In this document: piece after piece, positions 34,571 to 43,281 of the stretch
Numbering within the stretch: the stretch's first letter is position 1
How the letters are laid out: the number at the start of each line of letters is the position of its first letter
Notes under the pieces: model-generated
What the model was told of the DNA's origin: nothing
Database searches by the model: none
The model's input: only the letters and a program-made list of their open reading frames with translations
Assembly: GCA_038258185.1 (NCBI GenBank)
Contig: JBBSQD010000002.1
Span: forward strand, 18,308 to 82,307
Direction of reading: 5' to 3'
DNA from: JAIOHN01 sp038258185
GTDB taxonomy: Bacteria; Chloroflexota; Anaerolineae; Aggregatilineales; Phototrophicaceae
Length of the DNA: 64,000 nucleotides
Made by a program: the position numbers and the translations under genes

Positions 34571-34600
34571 TTGATTGCGAAGGGAAACACATGCTATAAT
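34571..34600 (+). promoter_or_regulatory. leuS promoter
   Basis: TTGATT (34571-34576) and perfect TATAAT (34595-34600) with an 18-base spacer, in the divergent gap between the PBP gene and leuS. Transcription would start near 34607, leaving a leader of about 215 bases before leuS. Confidence 0.7.
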
Positions 34601-34606
34601 ATCCTC

Positions 34607-34821
34607 ACCTGATTAACCACACAGGATCAACCACGATGAACAGTTGCCATCACAAACCGGGTACGGCGGTGACCCGCTCTTCTCTTATGTAGCGTTTGCA
34701 AAACGCGCCCCTCCCCTTCTTTTTCTCTCTAAATCCGACAAAGGTATTTTAGCGCTCGTCTGCTAAAATCATTTTCATGTTGCCTACTAACAGAGCACTT
34801 TGAGGGAGAAAACAGAAGCAA
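34607..34821 (+). promoter_or_regulatory. leuS leader with three hairpins and a leader ORF
   Basis: Arms CGGGT / ACCCG (34658-34676), GCGTTT / AAACGC (34692-34706) and ATTTTAGC / GCTAAAAT (34746-34769), separated by pyrimidine-rich runs (CCCCTCCCCTTCTTTTT). An 18-codon reading frame 34636-34692 starts at an ATG with AGGA nine bases upstream. Such leaders often attenuate synthetase genes, but no canonical T-box sequence (GGGTGGTACCGCG) is present and the leader peptide has one Leu codon only. Confidence 0.4.
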
Positions 34822-37605
34822 ATGTCTGATAATCGATATAATCCACAAGCTATTGAGAGCAAGTGGCGGGCGAAATGGGATGCGGATAAGCTGTACCGGT
34901 CTGAAGTGGACTGGAGCCGCCCCAAGCATTACGCCCTGACCATGCTGCCTTATCCCAGCGGTGACCTGCATATCGGTCACTGGTTCGCCATGACCCCATC
35001 GGATGCCCGTGCGCGTTATATGCGCATGAAGGGATTTAATGTGCTGTTCCCGATGGGCTTTGATGCGTTCGGCCTGCCGGCGGAAAATGCCGCGGTTCAG
35101 CGTAATGTCCACCCGGCAAAATGGACATATGCCAATATGGAGCGCATGCGCAAGCAGTTGCGCAGTATGGGTACGATGTTCGACTGGGAACGCGAAACCG
35201 TAAGCTGCGAACCAAAATACTACAAATGGACGGAGTGGTTCTTCAAGCAGTTCTATCAGAACGAACTGGCTTATCGTAGTGAGGCGCTGGTGAACTGGTC
35301 ACCCACGCTGCAAACGGTGCTGGCGAATGAACAGGTCATTGATGGCCGTGACGAGCGCACAGGTCAGCCGGTCATTCAGAAACTGATGACCCAATGGTTC
35401 TTCCGCTACACCCGCTATGCCGATGAAATGCTGGATTTTGACAGGATTGATTGGCCGGAGCCGATCAAAATCATGCAGACCAACTGGATTGGCCGCAGCG
35501 AGGGCGCACGCGTCATCTTCAAAACTGAGCAGGATGATGCGATTGAAATCTACACCACCCGGCCAGACACGCTGTGGGGTGCCACCTTCATGGTGCTGTC
35601 GCCAGAGCATCCGCTGGTGGAAAAGATCACCACCGATGTCCAGCGGGAAGCCGTCGAAAACTACATCACTGAAGCCGCCAGCGCCACCGAGATTGAACGC
35701 ACATCAGAAGACCGCGAGAAAACCGGTGTGTTTACCGGCGGCTATGCCATTAATCCGGTCAGCCAGGAACGCGTTCCGATCTGGATTGCCGACTATGTGC
35801 TGATTACGTATGGCACGGGAGCGATTATGGCCGTACCGGCTCATGACCAGCGCGACTTTATGTTTGCGCGTAAATTCGCCCTGCCCATTCGCGTCGTAAT
35901 CCAGCCCGAAGGTGAAAAACTGGAATCCGATCATATGACGGAGGCCTATTCTGGCACCGGTTATATGGCGAACAGCGACCTGTTCGATGGCACTTACGCC
36001 AGCGAAGCCAAGGGACGCAAAAATCCCGCGATTAACGCGGTGATCGACTGGCTGGCGGAAAAGGGCATCGGCAGGGAAGCGGTGAATTATCGCCTGCGTG
36101 ACTGGCTGATCAGCCGCCAGCGTTACTGGGGTAGCCCGATTCCAATCATCTACCGTGAAGATGGCACAATGGAACCCGTAGCCGATTCTGACCTGCCGGT
36201 TAAGCTGCCGGAGGATGTCGACTTTTTGCCAACCGGACGCAGCCCATTGACCTATCACGAGCCATTTTTCAGCACGACTGATAGCGAAGGCAATCCGGCA
36301 CGGCGCGAAACTGACACGATGGATACCTTCATGTGTTCGTCGTGGTACTGGTATCGTTACCTGAGTCCGAACTACGAGAAGGGGCCGTTTGACCCCGAAG
36401 AAGCGGCTTACTGGCTGCCGGTCGATGTCTATACCGGTGGCGCGGAACATGCCACCATGCATCTGCTGTACAGCCGCTGGTTTACCAAAGCCATGCGCGA
36501 CCTGAATATGTTTGCTGAAACTGCCGAAATCATGCGCGACAACGAACGCGACCCAGAAGGGCTGTTCGACGAACCCATGATGAAGCTGCGTAATCAGGGT
36601 CAGGTGCTGGGTGGAGAACGCCCCGGCGACTTTATCCTGGCGACCGGACGTTACGAGGGCGAGAAGTTGTTTGCGGATCATGTTGAAGTAGTCGGTGGGC
36701 CGAATGATGTCAAAGCCGGGTTTACAGGCATCTTTGGCGAGATCATCAAACGCACCGAAAATCTGCTGACGGTGAGCATGGCCGGGGTCAATCGCACTAT
36801 CGAAGTCGTGCCGGACGCTAAAGTGATTATCCCACGCATTGAGGGCGAAAACACTGTCAATCAGTTGAAGCATCATCTGGAAATCCAGCGCATGTCCAAG
36901 AGTAAGGGCAACGTCGTCAATCCCGATGAACTGGTGGCCGAATTTGGCAGCGACACCGTCCGCGCCTATCTGATGTTCGCCTTTGACTGGGAAAAGGGCG
37001 GCCCGTGGGACCCGGATGGCATCAAGGGGCCGGTGCGCTGGTTGAGCGAAGTCTGGGAAATGGTGCAGGCTGGCCCGCAGGCTCAAAGCGGTGATGCAGC
37101 AGTCGAGCGCGATATTGAGCGTAAAATTCACCAGACGATTGCCCGTGTGACCGATGGTCTGGAGCGCTTTAGCTGGAACACCGCTATTGCCGCGCTGATG
37201 GAACTGAAGAATGTCGTCCGTCCGGCAGCCCGTGATGGCAAACTGGGCACAGCCGCCTGGAACAACACCATGCGCAACATGCTGCTGATGATGGCACCCT
37301 TTACGCCGCACATCGCTGAGGAACTGTGGGCGAAGGTCGGCGGCGCTTACAGTGTACATCAGCAGGACTGGCCGGTGTATGATGCTGAAAAAGCCAAAGA
37401 AGACCTGGTCAAGCTGGTGGTGATGGTCAATGGTAAGCCGCGCGGAGAAGCCGAAGTTTCTCCGGAGATTGGCGAGGCCGAGGCGATTGAGATCGCGCTG
37501 GCGAACGAAGTCGCTGAGCGCTTTATCAATGGCGCCAAGCCCAAGAAGATTATCTTCATCCCGGCGCGTAACGGCCAGGAACCGAAGGTGAATATCGTCG
37601 TGTAG
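34822..37605 (+). CDS. leuS: leucyl-tRNA synthetase
   Basis: 927 residues. Class I signatures: HIGH as DLHIGH (His50) and KMSKS as RMSKSKGN (691-695). The CP1 editing domain is present (TTRPDTLWGATF, GTGAIMAVPAHDQRDF), and the C-terminal tRNA-binding module ends KIIFIPARNGQEPKVNIVV. About 99 residues lie between RNQGQVLGG and KMSKS, roughly twice the leucine-specific insertion of Escherichia coli. It charges tRNA-Leu with leucine in the cytoplasm. Monocistronic with its own promoter and terminator. Confidence 0.98.
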   Translation: MSDNRYNPQAIESKWRAKWDADKLYRSEVDWSRPKHYALTMLPYPSGDLHIGHWFAMTPSDARARYMRMKGFNVLFPMGFDAFGLPAENAAVQRNVHPAKWTYANMERMRKQLRSMGTMFDWERETVSCEPKYYKWTEWFFKQFYQNELAYRSEALVNWSPTLQTVLANEQVIDGRDERTGQPVIQKLMTQWFFRYTRYADEMLDFDRIDWPEPIKIMQTNWIGRSEGARVIFKTEQDDAIEIYTTRPDTLWGATFMVLSPEHPLVEKITTDVQREAVENYITEAASATEIERTSEDREKTGVFTGGYAINPVSQERVPIWIADYVLITYGTGAIMAVPAHDQRDFMFARKFALPIRVVIQPEGEKLESDHMTEAYSGTGYMANSDLFDGTYASEAKGRKNPAINAVIDWLAEKGIGREAVNYRLRDWLISRQRYWGSPIPIIYREDGTMEPVADSDLPVKLPEDVDFLPTGRSPLTYHEPFFSTTDSEGNPARRETDTMDTFMCSSWYWYRYLSPNYEKGPFDPEEAAYWLPVDVYTGGAEHATMHLLYSRWFTKAMRDLNMFAETAEIMRDNERDPEGLFDEPMMKLRNQGQVLGGERPGDFILATGRYEGEKLFADHVEVVGGPNDVKAGFTGIFGEIIKRTENLLTVSMAGVNRTIEVVPDAKVIIPRIEGENTVNQLKHHLEIQRMSKSKGNVVNPDELVAEFGSDTVRAYLMFAFDWEKGGPWDPDGIKGPVRWLSEVWEMVQAGPQAQSGDAAVERDIERKIHQTIARVTDGLERFSWNTAIAALMELKNVVRPAARDGKLGTAAWNNTMRNMLLMMAPFTPHIAEELWAKVGGAYSVHQQDWPVYDAEKAKEDLVKLVVMVNGKPRGEAEVSPEIGEAEAIEIALANEVAERFINGAKPKKIIFIPARNGQEPKVNIVV

Positions 37606-37636
37606 GTGCTAAGTAAAAAGTACTGAGTGCTGAGTG

Positions 37637-37668
37637 AGGGCGCGGTTACGACTGCGCCCTTTTAATTT
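37637..37668. terminator. Rho-independent terminator after leuS
   Basis: Arms AGGGCGC (37637-37643) and GCGCCCT (37654-37660), followed by TTTTAATTT. It separates leuS from the convergent TIR-TPR gene. Confidence 0.82.
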
Positions 37669-37673
37669 AGCCG

Positions 37674-38900
37674 TTAAAGCTTGGTTATTAACTTCCGTGC
37701 TTCTTCGATTAATTCTGGGCGCCAGTTGTGTTCTTTTCCTACCCAATCCGCATCCCGATAACGGGTATCAAGTTTTAACAACAACTGCCAGATTGCATTC
37801 GCCTGCTGAAGTTCGCCAAGCGCGTGATGGGTTATTGCCATTCCTGCAAGAGTCATGTTAAAAGCAGGTCGCAATTCATTCGCCCTTTTGAAATCTGCAA
37901 GTGCTTCAGCAAATTTTTTGATTGCAAAATAAGACTCACCACGGTTACTAAAAGTATCATCTCCTTGTGGGTCAAGGTAGATAGCTTCAGTGTAATCATT
38001 AATTGCTCTATTATGATCACCCTTTTTTTCGTAGGCAATTCCTCGGCCAGCATAGGCCAGCGCAAGATAAGGATCAAGATTAATAGCCTCAGTATAATCA
38101 GCTATTGCTCCATCAGTGTCGTCTTTGCGGGCAAGCCCTCGCCCAAGGTATGCCAAAGTATCTGTTGGTTTAAGACGAATGGCCTCGGTGTAATCGGCTA
38201 TTGATCGATCAATTTCACCTTTTTCATAATGGCAGTAACCCCTCAGAAGATAAACCGTATGGTGTGGATTGAGAAGGATGGACTTACTATAATTGGCGAT
38301 GGCATTGTCATATTTATTGACTTTTTGGTGTTCTAATCCTCGCTCGTAATACTCCTCAGCACTCAATTCCTCCTGGGTGACAGTAGGCGCCGCCGAGGCA
38401 GTAGCCTTCTGTTGCGCAACTTCGGCGCGTTCAGAGGGCGGCGTAGGATGTAGGATCATCTCCAACGGTTTGTTAAGAAAACGAGTATGCAGTCGATTCA
38501 TAGCTTCGTCAAAATACTCTGCGGGCACCGACAACCAATTATATTCTCTTAAAGTTTGCAGCTTGGGAGAAACCAGATATTTATCGACCTGGCCGAAATC
38601 AAAATTCTCGAACATCAGCGGCACGATATTACGCTTCAAATCCATTGCATGTTCAATCTCGCGCCTCAACCAGTCCGCTGGCTCAGTACAACGCTCTAAT
38701 GCACTCGGCGTAAGGACGAGTATAAAATGTGCCCTTGCCGCGATCTGGTTGAGGATAATCTGACCAAACCCACCCGAGTCAATGTTCTCATAATCAAGGA
38801 AGGCATCATAGCCATGCTGAGTGAGATATTGATAAACTGCACGGGCAGTATAAATGTTGGTACGCCGATAGCTGATGAACACGGTTTTCTGAATCTGCAT
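37674..38900 (-). CDS. TIR domain protein with TPR repeats
   Basis: 408 residues. The N-terminal TIR domain (about 5-140) reads VFISYRRTNIYTARAVYQYL, FLDYENIDSGGFG, AHFILVLTPSALER, with Glu81 in WLRREIEHAMDLKRNIVPLMF at the position of the NAD-hydrolase glutamate. After a low-complexity linker, six to seven TPR units follow (YYERGLEHQKVNKYDNAIAN, YLLRGYCHYEKGEIDRSIAD, and similar). TIR-TPR proteins are common in Chloroflexota and cyanobacteria; some TIR domains cleave NAD in defence or signalling. No STAND ATPase, defence partner or phage gene is adjacent, so the role is open. Cytoplasmic. Confidence 0.85.
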   Translation of the reverse strand: MQIQKTVFISYRRTNIYTARAVYQYLTQHGYDAFLDYENIDSGGFGQIILNQIAARAHFILVLTPSALERCTEPADWLRREIEHAMDLKRNIVPLMFENFDFGQVDKYLVSPKLQTLREYNWLSVPAEYFDEAMNRLHTRFLNKPLEMILHPTPPSERAEVAQQKATASAAPTVTQEELSAEEYYERGLEHQKVNKYDNAIANYSKSILLNPHHTVYLLRGYCHYEKGEIDRSIADYTEAIRLKPTDTLAYLGRGLARKDDTDGAIADYTEAINLDPYLALAYAGRGIAYEKKGDHNRAINDYTEAIYLDPQGDDTFSNRGESYFAIKKFAEALADFKRANELRPAFNMTLAGMAITHHALGELQQANAIWQLLLKLDTRYRDADWVGKEHNWRPELIEEARKLITKL

Positions 38901-38979
38901 GACGCTCCCTGCAAGGGTGTGAGGACTTTACAAAGTTATTATCACGGCATTGCGCGAAGGTGTCAATTTATGACAGTGA

Positions 38980-39741
38980 TCACTCCACCCGCTTCAGCCC
39001 CTTGAGCAGACTGCGATCAAATTGAGCGATATCTTCCGGTTTCATGGACTCCAGCTCGGCGCGGACACGGTACGAATCCGTGCGCAGTTGCGCCACATCC
39101 ACCCCCTGGCACACATCCGGCAGAATCGATAACCACTGCACACTGCGCAGCAGCATCTTCAACGCGCCGCGGTGATTGCCGCGCTCGATCTGATAATAGG
39201 CCACCCCCACCTGCAAAATGGCGCGGTACAGATCACGCACGGGGCCGCTGGTTTTGACCCATTGCGCCTCAAACAGATCATGCTGCGGATAATATTCACC
39301 CGCATTAAATTTCTCGAAACCCTCTATCGCCAGTGGCGGCAGATCTTCCGCGCATTGGCAATCGAGTTCATCCTGCGTGGCGCTGTCCATCACCCGCGCA
39401 TAATCCGCCACCAACTGCGAGATTTGTTCGCGCAGTTCAGCGGCAGTCAGCGCAATATCCGCCCCACTGAGCAGCGCTTCACGGCGCTGGTCAGCCTGTT
39501 CGCTCACGGCAATAATCGGGATGCGCCGCGTGGCTGAGCTGGATTTGGTAGTCGCTGTCCAGTAATGCCAGTCGGGCTGATCAAGATCGACTAAAATCAG
39601 CGCGACGAGATGATCCGCCAGCCATGTGACATAACCTTCGCGCTGGGTCAGAACTTGAATAGCGTATGTTTCGTCAAGTCTGGCCTGAATATCCGCCAGC
39701 CAGTCGGGATTTTGAATCACAACAATCATCGGTTTTGACAT
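38980..39741 (-). CDS. degenerate receiver fused to DUF309 domain
   Basis: 253 residues. Residues about 5-120 are receiver-like: VVIQNPDWLADIQARL, LILVDLDQPDW (aspartate kept), IPIIAVSEQADQRREALLSGAD; the acidic pair and the switch lysine are missing. Residues about 140-230 are a DUF309 domain: GEYYPQHDLFEAQWVKTSGPVRDLYRAILQ, IERGNHRGALKMLLRS. DUF309 is an all-helical domain of unknown role. Stands directly downstream of the TIR-TPR gene (79 bases, same strand), so co-transcription is possible. Confidence 0.82.
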   Translation of the reverse strand: MSKPMIVVIQNPDWLADIQARLDETYAIQVLTQREGYVTWLADHLVALILVDLDQPDWHYWTATTKSSSATRRIPIIAVSEQADQRREALLSGADIALTAAELREQISQLVADYARVMDSATQDELDCQCAEDLPPLAIEGFEKFNAGEYYPQHDLFEAQWVKTSGPVRDLYRAILQVGVAYYQIERGNHRGALKMLLRSVQWLSILPDVCQGVDVAQLRTDSYRVRAELESMKPEDIAQFDRSLLKGLKRVE

Positions 39742-39769
39742 GTTGTTCTGCTCTCCACCTGCTCAAATT

Positions 39770-40546
39770 TCATAACGACTCTATGCTAACATACTCAAGA
39801 ATCAGCGATTGGGTTTGCTCGACTGGCAGCAGGCCAAATCCAAACTGTCCCTGCGGCGTGACAATCGCGTACTGATTATCAATCCATGTGACAAAACCCA
39901 ATGGCCCAGCCGGTGCGCTGGGTGTTCGCTGGATGACGGCGCCATCCACGCTGAAAATCACCGTGTCCGGCTGCCATTCCAGCGTGTAGGTATGGCGCTC
40001 ATTTAATACATCCGCTGGCAGCAGATGCTCACTTACGCCAATTGCCCGCTGACCAATCGGCCACAGCAAGCGATACAACAGCGGGATGCGCATCAGGAAC
40101 ACGGCAATCGGGGCGGTTGGCGCTAAGGTCAAAAACTGCCAGCGCCGGGTGTTGATCGTCGCGGCTTTCCAGCCGGGGCCGGGAACATCCCGCGCCAGTT
40201 TCATATTGCTGGGAGGTGATGAAAAGAAAAACCACGCGGCCTGAGGCAGTCGCAGACGCACCTGACCGGGCATAAATGGCTGATTCCAGAAGCCAAATCC
40301 GGCTGTGCCGCGCAACTGACTGGCGGGTTGGGGGCTGTAAGCGCGGACGGTCATCCTTAGTGGTGGCTTCCATTTGAAATTGGTGGTTTTATAATCACTG
40401 ATTTGCGCGTCGGCATAGGCTTCAGCCGAGGTAGGATTGACCGTCAGATCAAGCGCGCCGGGAAGCGCTGTGACCGTGCTGGCTCCAATCTGTGTGATGC
40501 GCCAGTAAGGGTTCATTCCGTTCTGGAAATCGTCAACGATAGTCAC
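39770..40546 (-). CDS. concanavalin A-like (LamG/GH16-type) fold protein
   Basis: 258 residues from the GTG at 40546 (VTIVDDFQNGMNPYWR), preceded by AGGAG seven bases upstream; a longer form to 40666 lacks a site. A beta-sandwich pattern is visible: TAGFGFWNQPFMPGQVRLRLP, AAWFFFSSPPSNMKL, HTYTLEWQPDTVIFSVDGAVIQ and GPLGFVTWIDNQYA, as in LamG/GH16-like lectin or glucanase folds. No ExDxxE catalytic motif is seen, so carbohydrate binding is more likely than hydrolysis. No signal peptide. Confidence 0.65.
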   Translation of the reverse strand: MTIVDDFQNGMNPYWRITQIGASTVTALPGALDLTVNPTSAEAYADAQISDYKTTNFKWKPPLRMTVRAYSPQPASQLRGTAGFGFWNQPFMPGQVRLRLPQAAWFFFSSPPSNMKLARDVPGPGWKAATINTRRWQFLTLAPTAPIAVFLMRIPLLYRLLWPIGQRAIGVSEHLLPADVLNERHTYTLEWQPDTVIFSVDGAVIQRTPSAPAGPLGFVTWIDNQYAIVTPQGQFGFGLLPVEQTQSLILEYVSIESL

Positions 40547-40642
40547 AGACTCACTCCTGATAATCGAAAATATGTGCTTTCCTGCGCTTACCGCATCAGT
40601 TATAATAGATAGGAAGATACTTGGCGAGAGGAAGTTAAACCC

Positions 40643-41290
40643 TTGGATATTACGTGGTATGGACATAGCTGTTTTCGCATCACGGAACGCGGACAGATTT
40701 CTGTGGTGGCGGATCCGTATGCGGATAAAATCGGGCTGCCCTCACTCAAGCTCAAGGCGGATGTCGTGACCATCAGCCATGATGAGGCGGGTCACAACAA
40801 TCTGGAGGCCATCAAAAGCGAGCCCCATGTGCTGACTGGCCCCGGTGAATATGAAGTTGGCGGGGTGTTTATCTCCGGCATTGCCATGCACAATGTGGAC
40901 GAAGAACAATCCCCGCGCTGGAATGTGGGCTATCTGTACCAGTATGATACCTTAACCGTGCTGCATCTGGGTGATCTGTCGCATGTTCCCAGTCAATCGA
41001 CTGTGGAAGCCTTAGGTGAGGTGAATGTGCTGCTGGTGCCGGTTGGCGGCGGCAATGCCTTGCGTGCTGGTGAGGCCGCAGATGTGATTGCGATGATCGA
41101 ACCACACTTTATCGTCCCCATGCACTATGACCTGCCGGGTTTGAATCTGGAACTGGAACCTGTCGAGAAATTCCTGAAAGCTATGGGTGTCAGCAAGGTG
41201 CAGGAAGAAGATGTCCTGAAGGTGAGCGCGGGTGCATTGCCAGAACAGCCGCAGGTGGTTCTGCTAAGACCGCGTGTAGACATGGAGTAG
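40643..41290 (+). CDS. metallo-beta-lactamase fold hydrolase (UPF0173-like)
   Basis: 215 residues from a TTG at 40643; GAGAGGAAG stands about ten bases upstream. MDITWYGHSCFRI and VVADPYADKIG open the fold; the metal region reads ISHDEAGHNN, a shortened form of the HxHxDH motif, with later ligands in HLGDLSHVPSQ and IVPMHYDLP. The family includes ascorbate-6-phosphate lactonase-like and UPF0173 proteins of unknown substrate. Followed after 4 bases by a small protein, in one operon. Confidence 0.82.
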   Translation: MDITWYGHSCFRITERGQISVVADPYADKIGLPSLKLKADVVTISHDEAGHNNLEAIKSEPHVLTGPGEYEVGGVFISGIAMHNVDEEQSPRWNVGYLYQYDTLTVLHLGDLSHVPSQSTVEALGEVNVLLVPVGGGNALRAGEAADVIAMIEPHFIVPMHYDLPGLNLELEPVEKFLKAMGVSKVQEEDVLKVSAGALPEQPQVVLLRPRVDME

Positions 41291-41294
41291 GACC

Positions 41295-41606
41295 ATGAAT
41301 GTCAAATTGATTATGAACTGGGATATTAAACCCGGACAGGATCAGGATTACTTCGAGTTTAAAGTCCGCGAATGGATTCCCGGCATTGCTGAATTGGGCC
41401 TCAAGCCGTCTGGTGCGTGGTATACCGCGTACAGCCAGGAAGATTGTCCGCAGATTTTGACCGAAGTGGTGGCGAAGGATTTATCCACCATGCAGGGCAT
41501 TCTGGAAACTGAGGAATGGTTCAGCCTGCACGAGAAACTGCTGGAATATGTGGACAATTACGAACAGAAAATTGTCCGCATTCGTAACGGTGGTTTCCAG
41601 CTTTAG
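41295..41606 (+). CDS. small alpha/beta-barrel-like protein of unknown function
   Basis: 103 residues: beta strands MNVKLIMNWDIKPGQ and KIVRIRNGGFQL flank two helices, as in the dimeric alpha/beta barrel (ferredoxin-like) superfamily. No catalytic residues are obvious. Four bases after the beta-lactamase-fold gene, so translated with it. A terminator follows. Confidence 0.7.
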   Translation: MNVKLIMNWDIKPGQDQDYFEFKVREWIPGIAELGLKPSGAWYTAYSQEDCPQILTEVVAKDLSTMQGILETEEWFSLHEKLLEYVDNYEQKIVRIRNGGFQL

Positions 41607-41644
41607 CCATCGTGGTTGAGGCGGGGCAGATCGAACACAAACAA

Positions 41645-41680
41645 AAAACCGTTCGTTAAAAAACGAGCGGTTTTGTTTTT
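41645..41680. terminator. Rho-independent terminator, convergent
   Basis: Arms AAAACCG-T-TCGTT and AACGA-G-CGGTTTT with an A4 loop (41645-41674), then GTTTTT. Shared with the convergent FmdB-like gene; on the minus strand it ends in a T run as well. Confidence 0.85.
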
Positions 41681-41697
41681 AAGGGGATATGTTCAGC

Positions 41698-42057
41698 TTA
41701 TTCGCTGACTTTGGCGCTTTTCGTCTCGGGCTTGCTGGCCGGTTCTGCTTTGGTTTCGGACTTGGTGCCGCTGTCCGAGCTTGAGCTTTCCGAACCGGAA
41801 CTCTCAGAACTGCCTGAACCGTTCGACTCAGACGATTCAGATTTCGCCCCATTGCCATTTGCGCGGCCATTGCCGTTCTTGGTGCCCTTGTTATCCGTTA
41901 TATAAAAGCCGGAACCTTTGAAAATGATGCCCGGGCTCTGGATAATGCGAACCACTTTTTGCCCGGTGGTGGGGCAAATTTCTAGCGCATCATCCGAGAA
42001 TTTTTGCTGAATGTCAAATTCGGAACCATCCTCGCGACGATAAGTATAAACAGGCAT
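41698..42057 (-). CDS. FmdB-like protein lacking zinc-ribbon cysteines
   Basis: 119 residues. The N-terminal 55 residues follow the FmdB/zinc-ribbon layout (MPVYTYRREDGSEFD, then LEICPTTGQKVVRI, then IIFKGSGFYITD), but the two CxxC pairs are reduced to a single Cys, so zinc cannot be held in the normal way. The C-terminal half is a Ser/Glu/Lys-rich low-complexity tail (SSESSGSESSSSDSG). FmdB-type proteins were first named from formamidase/amidase regulation, and their function is mostly unknown. Convergent with the small barrel-like gene across the terminator at 41645-41680. Confidence 0.8.
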   Translation of the reverse strand: MPVYTYRREDGSEFDIQQKFSDDALEICPTTGQKVVRIIQSPGIIFKGSGFYITDNKGTKNGNGRANGNGAKSESSESNGSGSSESSGSESSSSDSGTKSETKAEPASKPETKSAKVSE

Positions 42058-42186
42058 ACATGCAACCTCAAGTGAACCAGTAACAAATTAGCGGGCAAAA
42101 TGCGACATCATTCATCATACAGCACGTTTTTTATGTGTGTCTATACAAAGCTTATTTTCTGATAAAACATTTACGCAAGCGGAGCA

Positions 42187-43179
42187 TTAAGCGTTGCCCA
42201 TATCCAGGCCATAGGCTGCGGCACCCATTAAGGCGCTTTTGGGGTTCAGAATGACCCGAACCGGCATCCGTTCTAACAAGCGGGCAAAGCGTCCTTTACG
42301 CAGATAGGCTTTCATAAAACGGCCATCTTCCAACTCATGCAGAATGCGCGGTGGAATGCCGCCACCCAGAAACACGCCACCTGTCGCTAATACTTTTAAG
42401 GCCATGTTTCCGGTTTCTGCCCCTAAAACAGAGACGAAGATCTCCAGCGTTTTCTTACAGATCGCTGCTGCATCCGTGCCACTCAGGGCATTGTTGACGA
42501 TCAGCGGCGTTGCATCTTCGGTCTGGGCGATTTCCTCTGCCAGCCAATCCGGTTCTTCCTCGGATTGGCCTTCCTTAAGGAAATTATAGATATTGGGGAT
42601 GCCCATACCGGAGCATACCCATTCATAACTGACATGATCGTAATGCTTCATCAGGTAACGCAGCAACTCGATCTCCAGATCATTTGATGGGCCAAAATCG
42701 GTATGCCCACCTTCCGACGGAAAAGCCCGATAACCATTGCCATCCCAGGTCAGAAAGGCTTCACCCAACCCGGTACCGGGGGCAATCACAGCAATCGAGC
42801 CGCCAACTTCTGGCCGACCTTCGTTAATGGTCAGCAGGTCAGTCGGTTCCAGTTGAGGCACAGCATTGGCAATCGATTCCAGATCGTTCAGTAAATGGAC
42901 TTTTTCCAGATTGAGCGCTTCACTCAGCTCGGTTTCATCCATCTCCCAGGGGAGATTGGTGGTTTTCACATGCCCATCCACCACCGGGCCAGCCACCCCA
43001 AAACAGCCGTAGGTCACATCATAATCGACCTGCTGCAAAAAAATCTGCGCAATGGCCTGCAGGCTGGGATAATCATCACTAGGGAAAGTCGCTTCGACCA
43101 GCGGTGATCGTGCACCTCTATCCGGTGAATAAATAGCGAGATTGGTTTTCGTTCCACCGATATCACCGGCTAAAAGCAT
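42187..43179 (-). CDS. glk: glucokinase (Glk family)
   Basis: 330 residues from the ATG at 43179, preceded by GGGAGG; a start five codons earlier is possible. Family motifs: MLLAGDIGGTKTNLAIY (phosphate-binding), CFGVAGPVVDGHVK, catalytic Asp in HLLNDLESIANAVP, and APGTGLGEAFLTWDG with AFPSEGGHTDFGP. This is the PF02685-type glucokinase rather than the ROK type. It phosphorylates glucose with ATP in the cytoplasm. No sugar transporter adjoins it. Confidence 0.95.
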   Translation of the reverse strand: MLLAGDIGGTKTNLAIYSPDRGARSPLVEATFPSDDYPSLQAIAQIFLQQVDYDVTYGCFGVAGPVVDGHVKTTNLPWEMDETELSEALNLEKVHLLNDLESIANAVPQLEPTDLLTINEGRPEVGGSIAVIAPGTGLGEAFLTWDGNGYRAFPSEGGHTDFGPSNDLEIELLRYLMKHYDHVSYEWVCSGMGIPNIYNFLKEGQSEEEPDWLAEEIAQTEDATPLIVNNALSGTDAAAICKKTLEIFVSVLGAETGNMALKVLATGGVFLGGGIPPRILHELEDGRFMKAYLRKGRFARLLERMPVRVILNPKSALMGAAAYGLDMGNA

Positions 43180-43281
43180 AACATGACCTCCCATGCACAG
43201 GTAACTGAATGGCCTGATTATAGCGGCACGTTGCCAGACCGCCCAATCAGTAATGGACTCTTACACCATACACAACCAATA

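Noticed and set aside
34607..34821. T-box riboswitch before leuS
   Set aside because: The leader position fits, but the conserved GGGTGGTACCGCG sequence is absent; GGGTACGGCGGTGACCC is only a superficial likeness.
35704..37359. 551-codon open frame on the minus strand
   Set aside because: It is antisense to leuS; composition is His/Gln-rich and meaningless as a protein, a common shadow of GC-rich coding DNA.
37612..37635. Short repeated GAGTGCTGAGTG-type sequence after leuS as a mobile or regulatory repeat
   Set aside because: Only two partial units are present and no further copy is seen in the window.
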